A stretch of 64,000 nucleotides of DNA from Candidatus Zhuqueibacterota bacterium. GTDB lineage: Bacteria; Zhuqueibacterota; Zhuqueibacteria; Oceanimicrobiales; Oceanimicrobiaceae. Positions 62,717-64,000 of the stretch are shown here, piece by piece. A model generated the notes under the pieces. It saw only the letters and a list, made by a program, of their open reading frames with translations. It searched no databases and had not been told where the DNA came from. The position numbers were made by a program, and so were the translations under genes. The stretch spans positions 1-64,000 of the forward strand of contig JAJDAD010000010.1 in the NCBI GenBank assembly GCA_029262055.1, given 5' to 3'. How positions within the stretch are numbered: the first letter of the stretch is position 1; every line of letters begins with the position of its first letter.

Positions 62717-63659
62717 AGATATGGCAAAGTCAAAGGTGTCCACAATAGTGCCCTGTTATAATGAGCAGGAGAATGTTGACACTGTTTACACGGAATTAAC
62801 GGCGGTCTTGAGTGATACGGATTGTGATTACGAGATAATCTATGTCGACAATGGCGCTATCGATAATCAATTAGAATTGATGAAGGATGTCTACAACAAG
62901 GATCCCGAGCATGTCAGGGTTGTTTCACTTTCGCGGAATTTTGGTTACCAAATGTCCATGTCAGCGGGCCTGGAATTCGCGACCGGGGACGCCATCGTAT
63001 TGATCGATGCCGATTTGCAGGACCCGCCGCAAATGATACAGGATTTTATCGCAAAGTGGCAAGAGGGCTACGACGTTGTTTACGGGGTTAGAAAAAAGAG
63101 AAAAGCGCCGCTGCTGCTCAGGATGTTCTATCGCTTGTTCTACAAAATCTTCAACAAGACCTCCGATATCAAGGTGCCTCTAAATGCAAGTGAGTTTGGT
63201 TTGATGAGTAAAGAAGTGGTGGATCAAATAAAGAAAATGCCTGAATCGATACGTTTTATTCGCGGCATGCGCGCCTGGGTTGGATTTAACCAAATCGGCA
63301 TTTCCTATATCCGAAAAGAAAGAAAGAGAGGGAAAACGAAATTCAGATTCTTTGATTGTGTCGCACTCGGAATGGATGGGATTCTATCCTTTTCCACCAG
63401 GATATTGACTTTCACTTCTATATTTGGATTGTTGACGGTAGTTACATCTGTGCTGGTTTTGATCTACATTTTAGTATGGAAATTTTCTTCAGGCGAGACC
63501 ATACCTGGTTATGCCGCCATCATGGTTTCAATAACGTTTTTCAGCGGGATTATCGTCTTTATGCTCGGTATTGCCGGTGCGTTTATAGAAAGAATATTTC
63601 TGGAAGTAAAATCCAGACCAAAATTTTTAGTCAAAGAAACTTATGGGCTTACACCGTGA
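62700..63659 (+). CDS. Membrane glycosyltransferase family 2 (GtrB/ArnC-like)
   Basis: A 319-residue polyprenyl-phosphate sugar transferase-like enzyme. STIVPCYNEQENVDTVY, FGYQMSMSAGLEFATGDAIV (20) and LIDADLQDPPQMI are the GT-A donor motifs; two transmembrane helices (about 230-290) end the chain. Typical products are undecaprenyl-phosphate-linked glucose or aminoarabinose used for side-chain decoration. The common VDDGSTD box reads VDNGAIDN. ATG 62721 is an alternative start. It overlaps the previous gene by 17 nt and the next by 4 nt. Confidence 0.9.
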   Translation: MQKSVKDMAKSKVSTIVPCYNEQENVDTVYTELTAVLSDTDCDYEIIYVDNGAIDNQLELMKDVYNKDPEHVRVVSLSRNFGYQMSMSAGLEFATGDAIVLIDADLQDPPQMIQDFIAKWQEGYDVVYGVRKKRKAPLLLRMFYRLFYKIFNKTSDIKVPLNASEFGLMSKEVVDQIKKMPESIRFIRGMRAWVGFNQIGISYIRKERKRGKTKFRFFDCVALGMDGILSFSTRILTFTSIFGLLTVVTSVLVLIYILVWKFSSGETIPGYAAIMVSITFFSGIIVFMLGIAGAFIERIFLEVKSRPKFLVKETYGLTP

Positions 63660-64000
63660 AAGTAATAATACTCGCAGGCGGTTGGGGAACAAGATTGGGT
63701 CGTCAGTCTGAGGAAATACCTAAACCAATGGTACAAGTCGGCAACAAACCCATTCTATGGCATATTCTGAAAATCTACTCTCATTATGGCTTCAATGATT
63801 TTATCATTTCCTGTGGCGTCAAATCACATCTCATCAAAGATTATTTTGCAAACTACAAGTCCTACAATGACGACTTTGTGATAGACATAGGCACACAGGA
63901 AATCCAGTATCTCAATAACCATATTGAGAAGGACTGGAAGTTGACCCTGGTGGACACCGGGCTGAACACCCTGAAAGGGGCGCGGATTAAGAGAGTAGAG
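63656..64000 (+). CDS. rfbF: Glucose-1-phosphate cytidylyltransferase (3' partial)
   Basis: The first 115 codons of an RfbF-like enzyme that makes CDP-glucose from glucose-1-phosphate and CTP. It begins with GTG 63656, overlapping the preceding stop (GTGA). KVIILAGGWGTRLG and EIPKPMVQVGNKPILWHILK (20) match the NTP-binding loop, and IISCGVKSHLIKDYFANY follows. CDP-glucose is the entry to 3,6-dideoxyhexoses (abequose, paratose, tyvelose), so rfbG/rfbH-like genes may lie beyond the window end. Confidence 0.9.
   Translation, partial: MKVIILAGGWGTRLGRQSEEIPKPMVQVGNKPILWHILKIYSHYGFNDFIISCGVKSHLIKDYFANYKSYNDDFVIDIGTQEIQYLNNHIEKDWKLTLVDTGLNTLKGARIKRVE

Overview
The window looks like chromosomal DNA of a Gram-negative bacterium of the FCB superphylum, most like Calditrichota, candidate division KSB1 or Ignavibacteriota. 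This rests on gene content only. Two secreted proteins end in a C-terminal sorting domain with the QNYPNPFN / AYPNPFN signature of type IX-type cargo. The nusB-secA-DUF494-topA-xerC-hpf-hprK order also fits. All genes I can support lie on the + strand. I see no tRNA, rRNA, CRISPR array or transposase gene.

Layout. (1) 1-4876: a very large secreted heparinase II/III-like protein, cut by the window start. (2) 5150-8377: a DUF164 zinc-ribbon protein, the RNase P RNA gene (rnpB) and recJ. (3) 8400-20786: an acyl-CoA catabolic block, broken once by a GlmU-like nucleotidyltransferase. It holds an MCC-like carboxyltransferase, an AtuA protein split in two, an AUH-like hydratase, two acyl-CoA dehydrogenases, an MBL hydrolase, a thiolase, a 3-hydroxyacyl-CoA dehydrogenase and a branched-chain aminotransferase. 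It resembles leucine/isovalerate or acyclic-terpenoid breakdown, but no biotin carboxylase, biotin carrier protein or HMG-CoA lyase is present. (4) 20825-30061: a housekeeping run, nusB, secA, DUF494/smg, topA, xerC/D, hpf, hprK and a mannose-type PTS EIIA.

(5) 30824-64000 (continuing past the end): a large surface-polysaccharide locus. It opens with a small hypothetical gene, a GalE/WbpP-like epimerase, a NusG-paralogue antiterminator, an SLBB export protein and a Wzc-type tyrosine autokinase with a tyrosine-rich tail, then a secreted beta-propeller-like protein. Next is a nonulosonic (sialic) acid module: neuB, a deacetylase, a MaoC-SDR fusion, an FkbH-like HAD protein, an acyl carrier protein, a GNAT-like protein, neuC, neuA and a B12-binding radical SAM enzyme. 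After assembly genes (a GT-B enzyme, an acetyltransferase, a Wzx flippase, a GT4) comes a second sugar-activation module: a lipid-kinase-like protein, a PfkB kinase, a GDPD, a nucleotidyltransferase, a HAD phosphatase, a transketolase and a YdcF-like protein. A deacetylase, two GT2 enzymes and a glucose-1-phosphate cytidylyltransferase (cut by the window end) close it.

The best candidate for something undescribed is the acyl-handling set (MaoC-SDR, FkbH-like, ACP, GNAT-like) plus the radical SAM enzyme inside the neuB/neuC/neuA genes. It suggests a sialic-acid-like sugar carrying an ACP-delivered hydroxyacyl or glyceryl group. The transketolase/PfkB/NTase/HAD module is a second candidate. Base composition changes along the window: I counted 44/60 G+C at 7561-7620 and 39/60 at 16501-16560, but 24/60 at 40681-40740 and 25/60 at 43681-43740, so the sialic-acid module may be acquired DNA.
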